Positions 36,409 through 49,611 of a DNA stretch of 64,000 nucleotides are shown here, piece after piece. The position numbers and the translations under genes are program-made. The stretch is from an uncultured Caulobacterales bacterium (lineage in GTDB: Bacteria > Pseudomonadota > Alphaproteobacteria > Caulobacterales > Caulobacteraceae), in assembly GCA_903884425.1 (NCBI GenBank), contig CAISEP010000007.1:111374-175373 (forward strand), given 5' to 3'. The number at the start of each line of letters is the position of its first letter. The first letter of the stretch is position 1. A model generated the notes under the pieces. The model saw nothing but the letters and a program-made list of their open reading frames with translations. It was not told where the DNA came from and did no database searches.

Positions 36409-38334
36409 ATGCGCTTCGACGACCGCTATCTGGAAGAGATCAAGTCCCGCCTGCGCCTGTCGGACGTGATCGGACGCAGCGTGAAGCTGCGCCGGGCGGG
36501 GCGGGAATGGGTCGGCCTGTCCCCCTTCGCCAAGGAGAAGACGCCCAGCTTCTACGTCAATGACGAGAAGGGCTTCTATCACGACTTCTCCTCCGGCAAG
36601 CACGGGGACTTGATCAGCTTCCTGCAGGAGACCGAGCGCCTGAGCTTCCGCGAGGCCATCGAGCGGCTGGCGGGGGAGGCGGGCGTGCCCCTGCCCGCCG
36701 CCGATCCCCGGGCCGCGGAGGTGGAGAAGCGCCGCCAGGGCCTGACCGACTGGCTGGAACTGGCGGGAAAGTGGTTCGAGGCGGAACTGCGCCGCCCCGC
36801 CGGGGTCGCCGCTCGCGCCTATCTCGAACGCCGGGGCCTGCCGGAGGACCAGTGGAGCCAGTTCCGCCTGGGCTACGCGCCGGGCGGGCGCACGGCCCTG
36901 AAGGATTATCTGGTGGCCAAGGGCGCGCGTCCGGCGGAGGCGGTGGAGACCGGCCTGCTCATCGCGCCGGAGGACGGGGGCGCGCCCTATGACCGGTTCC
37001 GCGACCGGATCATGTTCCCGATCACCGACCCCCGCGGCCGGGTCATCTCCTTCGGCGGCCGGGCCCTCGATCCGGAGGCCCGGGCCAAGTACCTGAACGG
37101 GCCGGAGACGGCGATCTTCCACAAGGGCGCCAACCTCTACGGCCTGTTCGAGGCGCGCAAGCTGCTGCACCTGTCCCAGCGGGAGGGTGCCCCCCAGGCG
37201 GCCCTGGTGGTGGTGGAGGGCTACATGGACGTGATCGCCTGCCAGCGGGCGGGGATCGCGGCGGTGGCCCCCCTGGGCACGGCCCTGACCGAGGAGCAGA
37301 TGGAGCTCATGTGGCGCTCCCACCCCACGCCGACCCTGTGCTTCGACGGGGACAAGGCCGGGGTCCGGGCGGCGTCCAAGGCCATCGACCGGGCCCTGCC
37401 GCACCTGAAGCCCGGGCGGTCCTTCCAGTTCGCCGTGGTCAGCGGGGGCAAGGACCCCGACGACGTGCTGCGCGAACAGGGACCGGCGGCGCTGGCCGCC
37501 CAGCTCGCCCAGACCAAGCCCTTCGTGCAACAGCTGTTCGAGCGGGAGCTGGAGGCCGAGCCCCTGGACACGCCGGAGCGCCGCGCCGGGCTGAAGGGGC
37601 GCCTGCGCGCCGCCGCCGCCCTGATCGCCGACAAGGATCTCGCCCAGGCCTATCGGGAGGACCTGCTGGCTCGGCTGGACGAGGCCCTGCGCCCCGCGGG
37701 GCGGGGGGGCGAGACTGGCCGGGGCTATGCCCCGCAGGGATTTCAGGGTCCGTCGGCGGGCGGTGGGCGGGGGCGTGGCGGTCGCCGGGGGGAGGGGGCG
37801 GCCTTCCTCGCCCCGCCGACGCCGGAGGGTCGCGCCGCGGCCCGGGCCCTGCCGCGCCGGCTGAAGGTGGTGCAGGCCGCCATCGCCTGGTACGCGATCC
37901 AGCATCCCCACGCCCTCGACCCCTATGTGGAGCGTCTGGCCGATCTGGGCTTCGGCGATACGAACCTCTCGGATTTGGCGAGGGAAATCAGCGCGCTGTA
38001 TGTGACCCATCCCGGCCTTGACACGGCGGCCTTGACGGGCCATCTGGCAAGAAGCGGAATGGGCGAACTGTTAACCGAAATCGAGAAGGCGGCGCGGCAA
38101 TCAAATGCGCCCTTCCTGGAGGTGGACAGAGCGGCGGATGACGCACGACGGATCTGGTCTCTCGCTTTCGACGTGGTGATCGAGCTTGCGGAAGTGGAAT
38201 CGGCCCTCGATGCGGCAAAGGAAGACATGTCCCGCACCCGTGACGCCGCCCATCTTCGACACCTGCGGAGCCGCCAGCTGGCCCTGCAGACCATGCTGAA
38301 CGACGGTTCGGCCTTTGCCGACCCGAGGGCCTGA
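36409..38334 (+). CDS. dnaG: DNA primase DnaG with a zinc-ligand-free N-terminal domain
   Basis: 641 residues, full length. The N-terminal domain keeps the fold ([31 protein letters not shown]), but all four zinc ligands of the usual C-H-C-C site are replaced (by S or L, A, D and S). The TOPRIM core has [16 protein letters not shown] and [12 protein letters not shown]. The C-terminal helicase-interaction domain includes [13 protein letters not shown]. It makes RNA primers at the replication fork. It is followed by rpoD after 92 bases, the common dnaG-rpoD arrangement. Confidence 0.97.
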   Translation: MRFDDRYLEEIKSRLRLSDVIGRSVKLRRAGREWVGLSPFAKEKTPSFYVNDEKGFYHDFSSGKHGDLISFLQETERLSFREAIERLAGEAGVPLPAADPRAAEVEKRRQGLTDWLELAGKWFEAELRRPAGVAARAYLERRGLPEDQWSQFRLGYAPGGRTALKDYLVAKGARPAEAVETGLLIAPEDGGAPYDRFRDRIMFPITDPRGRVISFGGRALDPEARAKYLNGPETAIFHKGANLYGLFEARKLLHLSQREGAPQAALVVVEGYMDVIACQRAGIAAVAPLGTALTEEQMELMWRSHPTPTLCFDGDKAGVRAASKAIDRALPHLKPGRSFQFAVVSGGKDPDDVLREQGPAALAAQLAQTKPFVQQLFERELEAEPLDTPERRAGLKGRLRAAAALIADKDLAQAYREDLLARLDEALRPAGRGGETGRGYAPQGFQGPSAGGGRGRGGRRGEGAAFLAPPTPEGRAAARALPRRLKVVQAAIAWYAIQHPHALDPYVERLADLGFGDTNLSDLAREISALYVTHPGLDTAALTGHLARSGMGELLTEIEKAARQSNAPFLEVDRAADDARRIWSLAFDVVIELAEVESALDAAKEDMSRTRDAAHLRHLRSRQLALQTMLNDGSAFADPRA

Positions 38335-38426
38335 CCGGACACCGGTCTGACGCAGGCCCCGGGACGGCCGTTGAAACAATTTTCCGACCGGGCAGGGCGC
38401 CGCGCGGTCGGGCGGAGGTAACAGGA

Positions 38427-40379
<1,953 letters not shown>

Positions 40380-40495
40380 GGGGCGGGCACCGACGAAGGC
40401 CAGGTTTGCGGGTGTGGCAAATAGCCCCAACGCGAGCCATTGACCTGTCTGGAATATTCAACGAACGATCCTGAGCAATTGCCTGGGGTCTTCGA

Positions 40496-40891
40496 GTGAT
40501 TTCAGCGCTGATGTTTGTTCTGTTACTTCCCATCTCTACAGCATGGGCGGGAAGTTGGTGTGGGCAGCGCCTTTTCTATGCGCACCCCATCGCGCGTTTT
40601 GGCTTGTGCCTTGCGATAGCGACACTTGCGGGGAAACTGATCCAACTCAACGGTTTGGCCAATTCAAAGATATCTGCGAGCCGTGCGATGGGGCCGACCG
40701 ATGGCTATGCCGAATGGATGTCGGGTCTTTCGCTCATCGGACTGGAGATCTGCGCCGCATTCACCGTTGGGATAGCCCTGGGCTGGCGGTCCTGGAAACC
40801 TTGGGTCCGGAGAATTCTGTTGGGACCGGGAACCATGATCGTTGTGGCCCAGTTTGTACTCGGTGCCGCCGCACAGTCAGGTGACTTGTAG
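40496..40891 (+). CDS. Small multi-span membrane protein of unknown function
   Basis: 131 residues from GTG 40496 (or 126 from ATG 40511). Three or four hydrophobic segments are seen: MFVLLLPISTAWAG, FGLCLAIATLAGKLI, LSLIGLEICAAFTVGIALGW and MIVVAQFVLGAAA. No family is recognised. Codon use is less GC-biased than in rpoD. Size and topology resemble the four-span protein at 44416-44808, and it lies at the left edge of the toxin-like island, so an orphan immunity protein is one possibility (inference). Confidence 0.55.
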   Translation: MISALMFVLLLPISTAWAGSWCGQRLFYAHPIARFGLCLAIATLAGKLIQLNGLANSKISASRAMGPTDGYAEWMSGLSLIGLEICAAFTVGIALGWRSWKPWVRRILLGPGTMIVVAQFVLGAAAQSGDL

Positions 40892-40965
40892 AAAGAAAAA
40901 TCGGGCGCGTCAGCCTGATCCGGCTGTATCAAGTCAATATTGATTGACGTGGATATTGTTGGAAA

Positions 40966-41472
40966 ATGAATATTATAAAAATCTTTTGCGTAGTGACGTG
41001 TGCTGGAGTCCTGACTGCTTCAGGCCCTCCGGCCGTCGCCTCTGACGACAACAGTCCAGATTTCAAGATGTCGACCATGGTGAAATCGTTGCGACACTGT
41101 CTTGGGTCGATGCGGGGAAGTTACCTCAACCCGGAAGCACGCGTCAGCGACCAGATTCTCGAGTCGATGGGGATTCCGCACAAGACGACAAGACTCCCCG
41201 ATGGAAACTTTCTGCTATCGGGCTGCCGTGTCCATAGTTGCGATGAAAAGTCCGCGATCATCGCCACGCCAGAGGGGGCGGTGGTCGCCGCTGGTCTCAT
41301 TCATTTTCAATGTCACATGGCAAGGCGTGGCATTGTCGATTGCGCCGACGCCCCGCATCTCACGCTCTTCGTGAAGCCGAACAGCGACAGGGATGTCCTG
41401 TCGGGGGAACTGGAATCCTGGGCCAGACGCGAGGCGGTCATTGCCGTGATCGAGACGCGACGGCTCCGTTAG
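40966..41472 (+). CDS. Secreted periplasmic protein, possibly Ivy-like
   Basis: 168 residues with a clear signal peptide (MNIIKIFCVVTCAGVLTASG, cleavage after AVAS). The mature part contains GCRVHSCDEK, a C-x2-H-x-C motif like the CKPHDC loop by which Ivy proteins block lysozyme, followed by a strand-rich stretch and two more cysteines. The overall similarity to Ivy is weak and from memory only. It precedes the first toxin-like cassette by about 95 bases of non-coding sequence before the conserved leader. Confidence 0.5.
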   Translation: MNIIKIFCVVTCAGVLTASGPPAVASDDNSPDFKMSTMVKSLRHCLGSMRGSYLNPEARVSDQILESMGIPHKTTRLPDGNFLLSGCRVHSCDEKSAIIATPEGAVVAAGLIHFQCHMARRGIVDCADAPHLTLFVKPNSDRDVLSGELESWARREAVIAVIETRRLR

Positions 41473-41566
41473 GGGGCGTCTCGAGCCTTCAGGGTCCGAG
41501 CTCGGAGGCTGGTGGCGCAGCGGTGCGTGTCCTGTCACCGCCTGCCGCGGCGCGGTTGACGCCGTC

Positions 41567-41636
41567 GCCGACTTGTCCCCGTCTCTCTTATCGCCCCTAC
41601 AATAGGTGTCCTCAAACCCTGTGAGGAGGCCCGCCC
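41567..41636 (+). promoter_or_regulatory. Promoter and leader of toxin-like cassette 1 (duplicated at 43307)
   Basis: A possible -35 TTGTCC (41573-41578) and -10 TACAAT (41598-41603) are 19 bases apart. A short leader carries a strong AGGAGG ribosome site (41624-41629) seven bases before the ATG at 41637. The same 70 bases recur at 43307-43376 with only five differences, so the whole promoter-leader was duplicated with the coding module. Confidence 0.6.
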
Positions 41637-42512
41637 ATGTCCCGGACCCTGGTCGATCCAGACCCCCGGACTGAAGGGGAGACGGCCAGCGTCCCCCTGG
41701 CCGTGGCCGCCCGGCTGCGGGCCGTGCTGATGCGGGATGCGGAGCGGGACCTCGACACCGCTCTGGACCGGTTCCGTCGGGGCGAAGTCTCCGCCGAGGT
41801 CCTGACGGCCCGCGCCCGGGCCCTGCAGGTGGCCGCCGACCGCGCCCGGGCGGTGGTCGGTCTGCAGGCCGCGCTGGAGCGAAAATACAGCCCGGACCAG
41901 CCGAGGGACGATCACGGCCGCTGGACCAGCGGGGGTGGCACCAGCGGACGGGTTTCGGACAGGGCAGCTCATGCCGGTGACGGAAGCCATGGGCTCACCC
42001 GCAACGACAAAAGTCCAGGACATCCCGTCATGCTTCCGAACGGTCAAACCATCCCCGACTCAAAATCCCCCACGGGGTTGTTGATGTCGCCCGTGTCCAG
42101 CTTGCAGAATGTAGCCGACGCTGGACGGTATTCGGGGGCCGTGTACATGTCCCTACTGAGCAATCCCGAAACCGCTGTTGGGGCTCCCGCCTATCTGTTT
42201 ACGACTATTGGCGCGAACGTGGGGCAGGGCGGAACCTTCGATTATCAGAGATCGGAAAATTTCATCACAGGATTTACTCAATATAGACAATTTAGAGATG
42301 TTGCAAATTTTAATGTAGGGCTTTTTATGCAGCAGACGGGATCGTTTAGTTTAAATGATACATTGACCATTGCTGGTCTGTACGCGTCAGTAGGTTCGAG
42401 CAATCGCAAGCCAGGCCAGCCGTACGGGCTAGACTCCACAACCGCGGAATGGATTGTAAAAGGCTACAATGCCGGGTCGTCTGGTGTCTACGGAAAATCT
42501 CCGCAGTTCTGA
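41637..42512 (+). CDS. Putative polymorphic toxin, cassette 1 (conserved N-module plus type-44-like C-terminal domain)
   Basis: 291 residues. Residues 1-100 form a helical module (AVAARLRAVLMRDAERDLD, then RFRRGEVSAEVLTARARAL) ending in KYSPDQPRDDHGRW and a Gly linker, which is shared with cassette 2. The rest is different and AT-richer. GGTFDYQRSENF, RDVANFNVGLF and PYGLDSTTAEWIVKGY resemble the FDYK / NFNYG / PYGDDP pattern of type 44 polymorphic toxins. No signal peptide is seen. It is followed by a membrane-protein gene as possible immunity. The toxin call is inference; no catalytic residue can be named. Confidence 0.6.
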   Translation: MSRTLVDPDPRTEGETASVPLAVAARLRAVLMRDAERDLDTALDRFRRGEVSAEVLTARARALQVAADRARAVVGLQAALERKYSPDQPRDDHGRWTSGGGTSGRVSDRAAHAGDGSHGLTRNDKSPGHPVMLPNGQTIPDSKSPTGLLMSPVSSLQNVADAGRYSGAVYMSLLSNPETAVGAPAYLFTTIGANVGQGGTFDYQRSENFITGFTQYRQFRDVANFNVGLFMQQTGSFSLNDTLTIAGLYASVGSSNRKPGQPYGLDSTTAEWIVKGYNAGSSGVYGKSPQF

Positions 42513-42742
42513 GTGTTCACTGGGGCTAATCACAAAAAATTACAATAAATCGACTAGAAATCGATTCAATATGAGGTCGATTTAAGGTATTGTAGGCGTA
42601 GTGAGCTCTTCGTGCTGAATGAGATTTGCCCCTATTTGAGGGGCCGTGTCCTAAATAAATGTGAGCCCCCTGTCCAGAATGGTTTTACGGGCAATAAGGG
42701 CTTTGTGACAATGGTCCAATCCAATCTCAGGCTCCGACCCTG

Positions 42743-43261
42743 ATGAAAACGAGCTGGCCGGCCATCCGATCGATCGTTTTCGGGCTTGCGAGGGGCGTGT
42801 TGGCGCTGACCTTGGCCAGTGTGGTGCTCTTCATGGCGGGGGTGTGGGAGTCCTTTGTCTTTCCGGAGGCCCCGTGGAACCCGATCCGCCTGTATGCACC
42901 CCTCATAAGTCTTGCAAGTTGCGCCTCGGAACCTGAGGGCAAATATGCTATTTCATCGGATCTGGTCGTGTCTGTGGTCTACACGTCCTGCAAGGTGCTC
43001 GCGTCGGAAGAATTCGTAAGTGTTGCAGTTTCAAACGTATCGGGTAAATATAGAGAAGAAATATTTAATTTTGATCCCGGTGAAACTGAATTGGTGCCCG
43101 TCGTTTCAATGCGGGGTAATTCGATTTTCGTGTCGATTTCCGAGGTTTCATCAATAATATATCAGGCAAAATCGTATGGAAAACATCCGATCATCTACAA
43201 TATCGGGAAGATCTACTATCCTTCTCCTGCCTCTCTGCCGCCGCCCGACAAACAGCGCTAG
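42743..43261 (+). CDS. Single-span membrane protein, candidate immunity protein of cassette 1
   Basis: 172 residues with one N-terminal transmembrane helix (GLARGVLALTLASVVLFMAGV), followed by a mostly beta-strand extracytoplasmic domain containing two cysteines (LASCASEPE and VYTSCKVL). The second half is AT-rich. No family is recognised. It lies 230 bases after the cassette 1 toxin-like gene and ends 45 bases before the duplicated leader of cassette 2, so it belongs to the first cassette by position. That it protects against the toxin is inference. Confidence 0.55.
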   Translation: MKTSWPAIRSIVFGLARGVLALTLASVVLFMAGVWESFVFPEAPWNPIRLYAPLISLASCASEPEGKYAISSDLVVSVVYTSCKVLASEEFVSVAVSNVSGKYREEIFNFDPGETELVPVVSMRGNSIFVSISEVSSIIYQAKSYGKHPIIYNIGKIYYPSPASLPPPDKQR

Positions 43262-43306
43262 TTCGCTCACACCCCACCTCTGAAGCGGCCTCGGCGCGCC
43301 CGTCCC

Positions 43307-43376
43307 GCCGACTTGTCCCCGTCTCTCCCATCGCCCCTACAATAGATGTCCTCAAGCCCTGTGAGGAGGCCCGCTC
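43307..43376 (+). promoter_or_regulatory. Promoter and leader of toxin-like cassette 2 (copy of 41567-41636)
   Basis: TTGTCC at 43313-43318, TACAAT at 43338-43343 and AGGAGG at 43364-43369 are all conserved at exactly 1740 bases from the copy in front of cassette 1. Conservation of non-coding sequence with identical spacing supports its use as a promoter-leader and marks the left end of the duplicated unit. Confidence 0.6.
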
Positions 43377-44263
43377 ATGTCGCGGACCCTGGTCGATCCC
43401 GATCCCCGGACCGAAGGAGAGACTGCCAGCGTCCACCTGGCTGTTGCGGCCCGGCTCCGGGCCATGCTGTTGCAGGATGCGGAGCGGGACCTCGACGCCG
43501 CCCTCGACCGGTTCCGTCGCGGCGAAGTCTCCGCCGACGCTCTGACCGCCCGCGCCCGGGCCTTGCGGTGGCCGGTCTGAAGGCGGCGCTGGAGCGCAAG
43601 TACAGCCCCGACCAGCCCCGGGACGATCATGGCCGCTGGACCTTGGGCGGTGGGGGTGGGCGAGTCCTCAGCCCGGGCCAGCGGCGGGTCGCAGCGGCCC
43701 TGTGGCGCAACATACAGGCCTCCGGCAAGATCACGCCTGCCATCTATGCGCGCATGCAGGCAGCGCATCTGATGATCGGAGACGTGATGCCGCCGGGGCT
43801 TTATCAGGCGGAGTTCACACCTCAGTGGGACAGTTCGAGCGTCGGAATTGGGGCCCGGGTGAATGTCCTAGACTCCAAACACTGCCAGTTCGTCTATGTC
43901 GACGGAGACGGCGGCTCACAGATCCTCTCATCTGAACCGGGCGGCAAGGATGGAAAGACCTTGACGGCTCTCACGGGTTCGTTCGATGGAAATGGACCCC
44001 ATTCACTGGGAACAGTCATTGGAGATCGAGGTGAGGACATTTCAATAAGCAGTGTCCAGAACAATACTCCGTGGTCCGATAACATTCTTTTGGAGAAGAT
44101 GAATGCGACCGCACGGGATATCAGCGGTCAGAAGATTGGATATTTTATTCCTGGTCCCAACAGTAATTCGATGTTTTTCTCGATTGCGAGTGCCTATGGT
44201 TTGCGAGTGAATGCGTCGAGTTGGACTCCGGGCGATCAGGGTGAATTGTCGCCCCATCGTTGA
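43377..44263 (+). pseudogene. Putative polymorphic toxin, cassette 2, frameshifted by a 25-bp deletion
   Basis: The N-terminal module reads in one frame from ATG 43377 (MSRTLVDPDPRTEGE, RFRRGEVSADALTARARAL) and meets a stop at 43578-43580. From 43566 onward the homologous sequence (LKAALERKYSPDQPRDDHGRW, then a new C-terminal domain to 44263) is in another frame. Alignment with cassette 1 shows 25 bases missing (equivalent of 41827-41851). The C-terminal domain contains NTPWSDNILLEKM and FIPGPNSNSMF, unrelated to cassette 1, family unknown. A longer ATG at 43346 keeps the second frame open but gives a non-homologous N-terminus. Confidence 0.7.
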
Positions 44264-44415
44264 TGTGTCGAATTATTTTAACATTAAAATTCCGGGTAGT
44301 TCATTTGCTGGATAAATTCCAATATTGGCGCGTTCCGTAATTGGTGCGACCCAAATTTGTTGTCATTCTCGTCTCAAGAGTGGTGCGATTATCATCCGCG
44401 TGACGGGCGACGACC

Positions 44416-44808
44416 ATGAATTTGGCGGCTGTGATTTTTCTATCAATTCCAATATTTATCTCGGCATTTTCGGGTGCCGCGAGTCGAAGGATTTGGCCGA
44501 ACAAGAAGAAAATGAGGATGAGGGTGGCCTCATACGCTTACTTGGTCGCCATTTTGTTGATTTCAATATTTTCCATATACGCTTTCGAATTCTGGAGGCC
44601 GGATGTGATCAGTCATGGTTGGAAATATCCGGGTCCATTATGGGAAAGTTTTTATTATGTTTCACATTTTTTGATGTTTGTATCGCTTGGAATATTTGCA
44701 GCTATGGAAGGGCTGCATTATGCCATTAGAATTATAATCATTTTGGTGGGTTATTTTATTGCGACGCTAATTTATTCTTTCGTCAATTTTGCGGCATTTG
44801 ATCTTTGA
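44416..44808 (+). CDS. Four-span membrane protein, candidate immunity protein of cassette 2
   Basis: 130 residues, AT-rich, with four hydrophobic helices: AVIFLSIPIFISAFSGAA, YAYLVAILLISIFSIYAF, FYYVSHFLMFVSLGIFAAM and IIIILVGYFIATLIYSFV. A basic loop (RRIWPNKKKMRMR) follows the first. No family is recognised. Its position right after a toxin-like gene and its membrane topology fit an immunity protein, but this is inference. The 150 bases between the genes hold no ORF on this strand worth calling. Confidence 0.55.
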   Translation: MNLAAVIFLSIPIFISAFSGAASRRIWPNKKKMRMRVASYAYLVAILLISIFSIYAFEFWRPDVISHGWKYPGPLWESFYYVSHFLMFVSLGIFAAMEGLHYAIRIIIILVGYFIATLIYSFVNFAAFDL

Positions 44809-44862
44809 GCGTGCCGCAGCCAGCTTGCGCCGCGTTATGACCGCCGAAGGTCTCGCCTAGGC

Positions 44863-45519
44863 CTACCGCAAAGGCCGACAGGTGGTGTTGGCGATCCCCT
44901 GCAGGCGCGTGGCATCCGGCGTCAGGCCATAGGCCCGGGCCTGGGCGAGGGTGTCCCGGGCCAGGCTCTCATAGGCTGCGGCATCGCCCCGGGCGGTGGC
45001 GAGGGCCTGTTGCAGGGTGCGGCGGGTGGCCGGGTCCGGCGGACCCTTTTCCAGGGTCCGCAGCCGGGTCCAGGTCTGGAACTCCTCGTGCGCATAGGCG
45101 TCCAGGGCATGGGCGGAGGTGTAGAAGAAGCTCTGGGCCATCTGGTCCGCGTCCCCCTGCCGGCTGGCCGCGCCGCTGTTGACGCTCTCCTGCCACTGGT
45201 CGTCCTCGAGACCCGTGTCCCCGGGGACGCCGATCCGGAGTCCCCGCGGCACCACGGCCCCGTCGGACAGGAGGCCCGCAACCTGGTCCAGGCGGCGGGT
45301 GATGCAGGGCTGGGCGGACAGGCGATAGGCGATGCGGTCCAGGTCGGTGACCATCTCCGCCCGGACGGCGGTGCGGGCAGCCTCTACGGCCCAGCGGTCC
45401 TGCAGGGCGGCCAGACCCTGCCAGCCGCCATAGGCCAGCAGCACGCCGCCGACGACCATCAGCACGTCATTGAGCAGGGGGCGGCGACGATGCCGCGTTC
45501 CAAGGGCCTGAACCTGCAT
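44863..45519 (-). CDS. Membrane-anchored protein of unknown function with conserved cysteines (paralogue of the 4294-5043 gene)
   Basis: 218 residues. There is one N-terminal membrane helix (DVLMVVGGVLLAYGGWQGL) after a basic start, then a helical extracytoplasmic domain. QPCITRRLDQVAGLL, QWQESVNSG, a TWTRLRTLE segment and the C-terminal TTCRPL parallel the gene at 4294-5043. Two conserved cysteines may pair. GC content is back to the host level, so the accessory island ends before it. Function is unknown. Confidence 0.72.
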   Translation of the reverse strand: MQVQALGTRHRRRPLLNDVLMVVGGVLLAYGGWQGLAALQDRWAVEAARTAVRAEMVTDLDRIAYRLSAQPCITRRLDQVAGLLSDGAVVPRGLRIGVPGDTGLEDDQWQESVNSGAASRQGDADQMAQSFFYTSAHALDAYAHEEFQTWTRLRTLEKGPPDPATRRTLQQALATARGDAAAYESLARDTLAQARAYGLTPDATRLQGIANTTCRPLR

Positions 45520-45649
45520 GGCTTTGTCCCGAAATCCACTCGCAAGACCGGGGCTGCGGGCGTGCAGGCCGGGCTTTCAGGGGCTGCGAGGCAAGATCAG
45601 GGCCAGAGCCGGTTGTCTCAGCGAGGGACGGTCGGGGAGGGGCGGGACC

Positions 45650-47871
<2,222 letters not shown>

Positions 47872-47888
47872 CAAGTGGAGAAACGCGC

Positions 47889-48287
47889 ATGACTCTCGCC
47901 CTGTCACTGGTCGTCTGGTCGCTCATCCTGGCCTTTGTCCAGATCATCCTGTTCGACGTGGTCCGCACCGGTCAGTACGGCCTGAAATGGAACACCGGCC
48001 CCCGGGACGAGACCGATCTCCCGGCCCTGTCGGCGCTTGGCGGGCGGCTGAAGCGGGCGCAGGACAACCTGTTCGAGACCCTGCCCCTGTTCATCGCCGC
48101 GGTGCTGGTGGCCCACATCGCCAACCGGGAGACGGACATGGTCACCCTGGGCGCGGAAATCTGGTTCGGCGCGCGCCTCGTCTATCTGCCCCTCTACGCC
48201 TTCGGTGTCCGCCAGTTGCGGTCGCTGGTGTGGCTGGTGAGCATTGCGGGTCTGGGGATGATTGTCGCACCCCTCGTCATGCCGTGA
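47889..48287 (+). CDS. MAPEG-family membrane protein
   Basis: 132 residues with four transmembrane helices. It has the MAPEG-like ALGGRLKRAQDNLFETLPLFIAAVLVAHI (the E-N-x2-E/T-x2 core) and the C-terminal ARLVYLPLYAFGVRQLRSLVW. Bacterial members resemble microsomal glutathione transferases, but their activity is mostly unproven. It lies between guaB (17 bases) and the RsmB-like gene (4-base overlap), so it is part of that operon. Confidence 0.9.
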   Translation: MTLALSLVVWSLILAFVQIILFDVVRTGQYGLKWNTGPRDETDLPALSALGGRLKRAQDNLFETLPLFIAAVLVAHIANRETDMVTLGAEIWFGARLVYLPLYAFGVRQLRSLVWLVSIAGLGMIVAPLVMP

Positions 48288-49600
48288 CCCCAGGGGCGCG
48301 GTTGCAGGCCGCGATCGAGGTTCTCGATCTCATCCGCGACAGCCGCGCGCCGGCGGACGGGGTGCTGAAGGCCTGGGGGCGGGAGCACCGCTTTGCCGGC
48401 TCCGGCGACCGTCGCGCCATTGCCGAGCGGGTCTATTCCACCCTGCGCGCCCGGGTGCGTCTGACGCACCTGATGGACGGGGAGGACGGCCGGTCCCTGG
48501 TCCTGGGGGCCCTGCGGCATCTGGACGGGCTGGAGACCGCCGAGATCGAGGCCCTGTTCACCGGCGGTCACCATCCGGCCCCCGTCGGCGAGGCGGAGCG
48601 CGGTCTGCTCGACCGGCCCCCGCCGCCTGCGCCGGACTGGGTGGAGGCGGGCGCCCCCGAATTCATCGTCGAGGCCTTCAAGGCCCAGTTCGGAGACGCC
48701 TGGCAGGACGAGGCGCAGGCCCTGATCCTGCCCCGGGCCCCGGTGGACCTGCGGGTCAACGCCCTTCGCGGCGGACCCGACGGTGCCCTTCGCCTGCTGG
48801 CCACGGAAGACTTCACCGCCGAGCCCACCCCCTGGTCCGCCCGGGGCCTGCGCATGCCCCCCGCCGCCGCGCCGGACGTGCAGAAGCTGCGCGCCTATAC
48901 CGGCGGCTGGATCGAGGTGCAGGACGAGGCCAGCCAGATCGCGGGCTTCCTGGCCGATGCGAAACCGGGTGAGCTGGTGGTGGATTATTGTGCGGGGGGA
49001 GGGGGCAAGACCCTGATCTTCGCGCAGTGCATGAAGGCGGTACGCGGGCATTCCGGCCGCCTGATCGCCTGCGACGTGAACCGCAAGCGCCTCGATGTGA
49101 TCCCGGAGCGGCTGAACCGGGCCGGTGCCGTGGCCGAGCTTCGCCCCACCGGACCGAATGGCGAGGGGACGGAGGACCTGACCGGCAAGGCGGACCTGGT
49201 GTTCGTCGATGCCCCCTGTTCCGGCTCCGGCACCTGGCGCCGGCATCCGGAGGGGGCGTGGCGCCTCGTCCCGGCCTCCGTCACCCGGCTGGCGGCCCTT
49301 CAGCTGGAAATCCTCACCCGGGCGGCGAAGCTCGTCCGTCCCGGCGGGCGGCTGGCCTATGCCACCTGCTCGGTGCTGGACGAGGAGAACCACACCGTGG
49401 CCGACGCGTTCCTGGCCGCCCATCCCGAATTCGCGCCCCTGCCCATCGCAGACGCCGCCCGCACCCCGAACCTCACCGACGCCGCCCGGACCCGCCTGGC
49501 GCAGATCGCCGAGGGCCACCGCCTGCTTCTCACGCCGCACCGGACCCATACGGACGGCTTCTTCCTTGCCCTGTTCACCCGCCGCCCCGCCGCCAGCTGA
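48284..49600 (+). CDS. RsmB-like rRNA (cytosine-C5) methyltransferase
   Basis: 438 residues from GTG 48284, overlapping the MAPEG stop. The N-terminal NusB-like part precedes the SAM domain: [17 protein letters not shown] (motif I), [19 protein letters not shown] (motif IV, cysteine for product release) and [13 protein letters not shown] (motif VI, nucleophilic cysteine). This two-cysteine arrangement defines RNA m5C methyltransferases of the RsmB/NOP2 group. It is followed by guaA 11 bases later. The exact target base is not provable from sequence. Confidence 0.92.
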   Translation: MTPGARLQAAIEVLDLIRDSRAPADGVLKAWGREHRFAGSGDRRAIAERVYSTLRARVRLTHLMDGEDGRSLVLGALRHLDGLETAEIEALFTGGHHPAPVGEAERGLLDRPPPPAPDWVEAGAPEFIVEAFKAQFGDAWQDEAQALILPRAPVDLRVNALRGGPDGALRLLATEDFTAEPTPWSARGLRMPPAAAPDVQKLRAYTGGWIEVQDEASQIAGFLADAKPGELVVDYCAGGGGKTLIFAQCMKAVRGHSGRLIACDVNRKRLDVIPERLNRAGAVAELRPTGPNGEGTEDLTGKADLVFVDAPCSGSGTWRRHPEGAWRLVPASVTRLAALQLEILTRAAKLVRPGGRLAYATCSVLDEENHTVADAFLAAHPEFAPLPIADAARTPNLTDAARTRLAQIAEGHRLLLTPHRTHTDGFFLALFTRRPAAS

Positions 49601-49611
49601 AGGACGCCCCC

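Noticed and set aside
43377..44263. Programmed ribosomal frameshift in cassette 2
   Set aside because: The frame change coincides with a 25-base deletion relative to cassette 1, and there is no slippery heptamer at the junction, so a mutation is the simpler explanation.
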